From the NCBI RefSeq assembly GCF_022346545.1, contig NZ_JAKRNU010000014.1, positions 47,384-111,383 of the forward strand: a DNA stretch of 64,000 nucleotides, written 5' to 3'. The notes under the pieces were generated by a model. The model saw only the letters and a program-made list of their open reading frames with translations, searched no databases and was not told the origin of the DNA. Positions 62,254 to 64,000 of the stretch are shown one piece after another (within the stretch, counting starts at the first letter, position 1; every line of letters starts with the position of its first letter). The DNA is from Sporosarcina sp. ACRSM. GTDB taxonomy: Bacteria > Bacillota > Bacilli > Bacillales_A > Planococcaceae. A program made the translations under genes and the position numbers.

Positions 62254-63588
62254 ATGAAGAAATACTTTGAGTTTGATAAACTTGGTACAAATTATCGCAG
62301 GGAGATTATCGGGGGCCTGACGACGTTTCTTGCTATGGCGTATATCCTGATCGTTAATCCGCTGATGTTATCTCTTGACGCAGTTCCAGATTTGCCTGAT
62401 GCAATGCGGATGGACAAAGGTGCAGTATTCGTCGCAACTGCATTAGCTGCTGCTGTAGGTTCACTGTTCATGGGGTTGATCGCGAAGTATCCAATTGGAT
62501 TGGCACCTGGCATGGGGCTTAATGCATTCTTTGCTTTTTCAGTTGTGTTAGGAATGGGGATTCCTTGGCAAACTGCGTTGACAGGCGTGTTATGCTCAGG
62601 TCTAATTTTCATCGTCCTCTCTCTCTCCGGTTTGCGTGAAATTATTATCAATGCAATCCCGATGCAACTTAAGTTTGCAGTGGGAGCTGGAATTGGACTT
62701 TTCATCACTTTCCTAGGATTTCAAAATGCAAAAATTATCGTTGCCGACCCTAATACGCTTGTAACATTAGGGGATCTCTCGAATGGTCCGACATTGCTTG
62801 CTATTTTTGGTCTTGTCATTACGGTAGTCATGATGGTTCGAAAGATTAAAGGTGCTATATTTTATGGAATGATCGTGACTACAATTGTGGGGATGATTGT
62901 GGGTTTAATCGACCTACCTGAAAAAGTCGTCGATAAAGTCCCAAGTGTAGCCCCAACATTCGGTGTTGCGTTCGAGACGATATTCCAAGATCCGAGTTCA
63001 TTATTGACGACTCAATTCCTCGTCATCGTCATTACATTCTTATTTGTAGACTTCTTTGATACAGCGGGAACGCTTGTTGCGGTTGCAAATCAGGCGGGGC
63101 TTATGAAAGATGATAAATTGCCACGAGCAGGGAAAGCACTCCTTTCAGACTCACTAGCGACTGTAACCGGTGCTATTTTCGGAACATCAACAACGACTTC
63201 TTACATTGAATCTTCAGCAGGTGTTGCAGCGGGAGCAAGAACGGGATTCGCTTCTATTGTAACGGGTGTTCTATTTTTACTAGCCTTATTCTTTTCGCCG
63301 TTATTGTTCGTCATCACGTCTGAAGTGACTGCTCCTGCACTGATTATCGTCGGTGTGTTGATGGTATCGACGTTGGGGAATATAGAGTGGACAAGATTTG
63401 AAATTGCAGTTCCGGCATTTTTAACAATTATCGCCATGCCACTGACGTACAGCATCGCGACAGGAATTGCAATCGGGTTTATCTTCTATCCAATCACGAT
63501 GATTTTAAGTGGACGTAGGAAAGAGATTCATCCAATTATGTATGGTCTGTGGGTCATTTTTGTGCTGTACTTTGTGTTTATCAAGTAA
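62254..63588 (+). CDS. pbuG: Hypoxanthine/guanine permease PbuG (AzgA/NCS2-like)
   Basis: 444 residues, about 12-14 membrane helices. YRREIIGGLTTFLAMAYILIVNPLML at the N-terminus, LAPGMGLNAFFAFSVV, FFDTAGTLVAVANQAGLM and GTSTTTSYIESSAGVAAGARTG are diagnostic of the AzgA-type purine permeases. ATG 62254 follows GAGGAAGG. Controlled by the guanine riboswitch and adjacent to guaA, as in B. subtilis. Confidence 0.96.
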   Translation: MKKYFEFDKLGTNYRREIIGGLTTFLAMAYILIVNPLMLSLDAVPDLPDAMRMDKGAVFVATALAAAVGSLFMGLIAKYPIGLAPGMGLNAFFAFSVVLGMGIPWQTALTGVLCSGLIFIVLSLSGLREIIINAIPMQLKFAVGAGIGLFITFLGFQNAKIIVADPNTLVTLGDLSNGPTLLAIFGLVITVVMMVRKIKGAIFYGMIVTTIVGMIVGLIDLPEKVVDKVPSVAPTFGVAFETIFQDPSSLLTTQFLVIVITFLFVDFFDTAGTLVAVANQAGLMKDDKLPRAGKALLSDSLATVTGAIFGTSTTTSYIESSAGVAAGARTGFASIVTGVLFLLALFFSPLLFVITSEVTAPALIIVGVLMVSTLGNIEWTRFEIAVPAFLTIIAMPLTYSIATGIAIGFIFYPITMILSGRRKEIHPIMYGLWVIFVLYFVFIK

Positions 63589-63592
63589 TCGA

Positions 63593-63637
63593 AATAACAG
63601 TTCCCATGAATAGGACAATAGGGAACTGTTATTTTCA
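63593..63637 (+). terminator. Terminator after pbuG
   Basis: AATAACAGTTCCC and its exact complement form a 13-bp stem, followed by TTTTC. Confidence 0.85.
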
Positions 63638-63734
63638 TATAGAAGACAACGTTGGAAAATGCACAATTTAAGTGGCTGAATGATAGGGGATTAATAAACG
63701 CTTAACAATCTCTTAAAAAACTTTTACAAAACCG

Positions 63735-63763
63735 TTGACATTCTTTTTGGTGGATGGTATATT
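63735..63763 (+). promoter_or_regulatory. Sigma-A promoter of the rRNA operon
   Basis: TTGACA (63735-63740) and TATATT (63758-63763) with a 17-bp spacer, preceded by an A/T-rich UP-like stretch. The transcript leader (about 63770-63942) includes CTTGAAAACTGAACAGC, commonly seen before Bacillales 16S genes, and small hairpins such as GAATC-TTCG-GATTC. Confidence 0.85.
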
Positions 63764-63942
63764 AATTAAGCAGTCGACGAGAACGACATAAACCGACAGC
63801 AACTTACAATAAATGAACCTTGAAAACTGAACAGCAAAACGTTAACAAATACAGTTTGTTGAACCGACCCTGTCGGGGAACACAAACACAAACGAATCTT
63901 CGGATTCAAAGTCAGCAAGAAATGAGCTATTCATTTTCTTCT

Positions 63943-64000
63943 TTTATGGAGAGTTTGATCCTGGCTCAGGACGAACGCTGGCGGCGTGCCTAATACATGC
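63943..64000 (+). rRNA. rrs: 16S ribosomal RNA, 5' end only
   Basis: The first about 58 nt are present, with GAGAGTTTGATCCTGGCTC, the universal 27F site, and GAACGCTGGCGGCGTGCCTA. The rest is beyond the window. The exact 5' end is estimated by analogy to other Bacillales. Confidence 0.97.

Overview
The window comes from the chromosome of a spore-forming member of the Bacillales, most likely a Planococcaceae (Sporosarcina-like) bacterium. Evidence for this: a CotB-type spore-coat cluster, three S-box (SAM-I) riboswitches on methionine genes, a guanidine-I riboswitch on SMR exporters, lutABC, guaA followed by a guanine-riboswitch-controlled pbuG, Gram-positive ribosome binding sites with frequent TTG/GTG starts, and an S-layer-anchored protein. 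The window ends in the first bases of a 16S rRNA gene. The genus is an inference; only about 58 nt of 16S is present.

Layout. 1-3.3 kb: a truncated RND efflux permease, its divergent TetR regulator, and a 250-bp intergenic patch in which a terminator is duplicated around inverted-repeat DNA. 3.3-7.5 kb: an ATP-sulfurylase-like protein with an altered active-site motif and a long C-terminal extension, then a secreted YcdB/SLH protein. 7.6-10.5 kb: a polyamine locus, with a fused SAM decarboxylase-spermidine synthase divergent from a homospermidine-synthase-like gene. 10.6-14.2 kb: a spore-coat cluster (an Ala-rich/Lys-tailed protein and three CotB-fold proteins). 14.5-19.3 kb: an ArsB/NhaD-type transporter, lutABC lactate oxidation and a small membrane protein.

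19.4-29.7 kb is a methionine regulon: S-box-yitJ-metE on the plus strand; S-box-metI-metC-yxjG-[second S-box]-MFS transporter on the minus strand. 29.7-39.3 kb holds transport and regulatory genes: FetAB-like ABC exporter, MATE pump, two paralogous membrane proteins plus Sco, guanidine exporter pair under a guanidine-I riboswitch, azlCD with a divergent MocR-type regulator and matching operators, and an AI-2E family protein.

39.4-52.5 kb is a C-P lyase locus for phosphonate use: phnF, phnGHIJK, phnM, a hexapeptide acyltransferase, phnL, a PHP-family phosphodiesterase (probably the PhnPP type, replacing PhnP/PhnN), phnDCEE and a HAD phosphatase. 52.7-60.5 kb: DoxX, pncB-nadE (NAD salvage) and a moxR/DUF58/transglutaminase operon. 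60.5-63.6 kb: a GMP synthase whose glutaminase domain has lost its catalytic cysteine by an internal deletion, then pbuG. 63.7-64 kb: rRNA promoter, leader and 16S start.

Two things stand out. The first is the deleted-glutaminase GuaA sitting at the normal guaA-pbuG locus. The second is a family of highly structured, ORF-less dispersed repeats (about 19.7, 34.3, 40.2, 46.9, 49.1, 58.2 and 61.9 kb). These share modules in different combinations, and three of them lie inside the phn locus.
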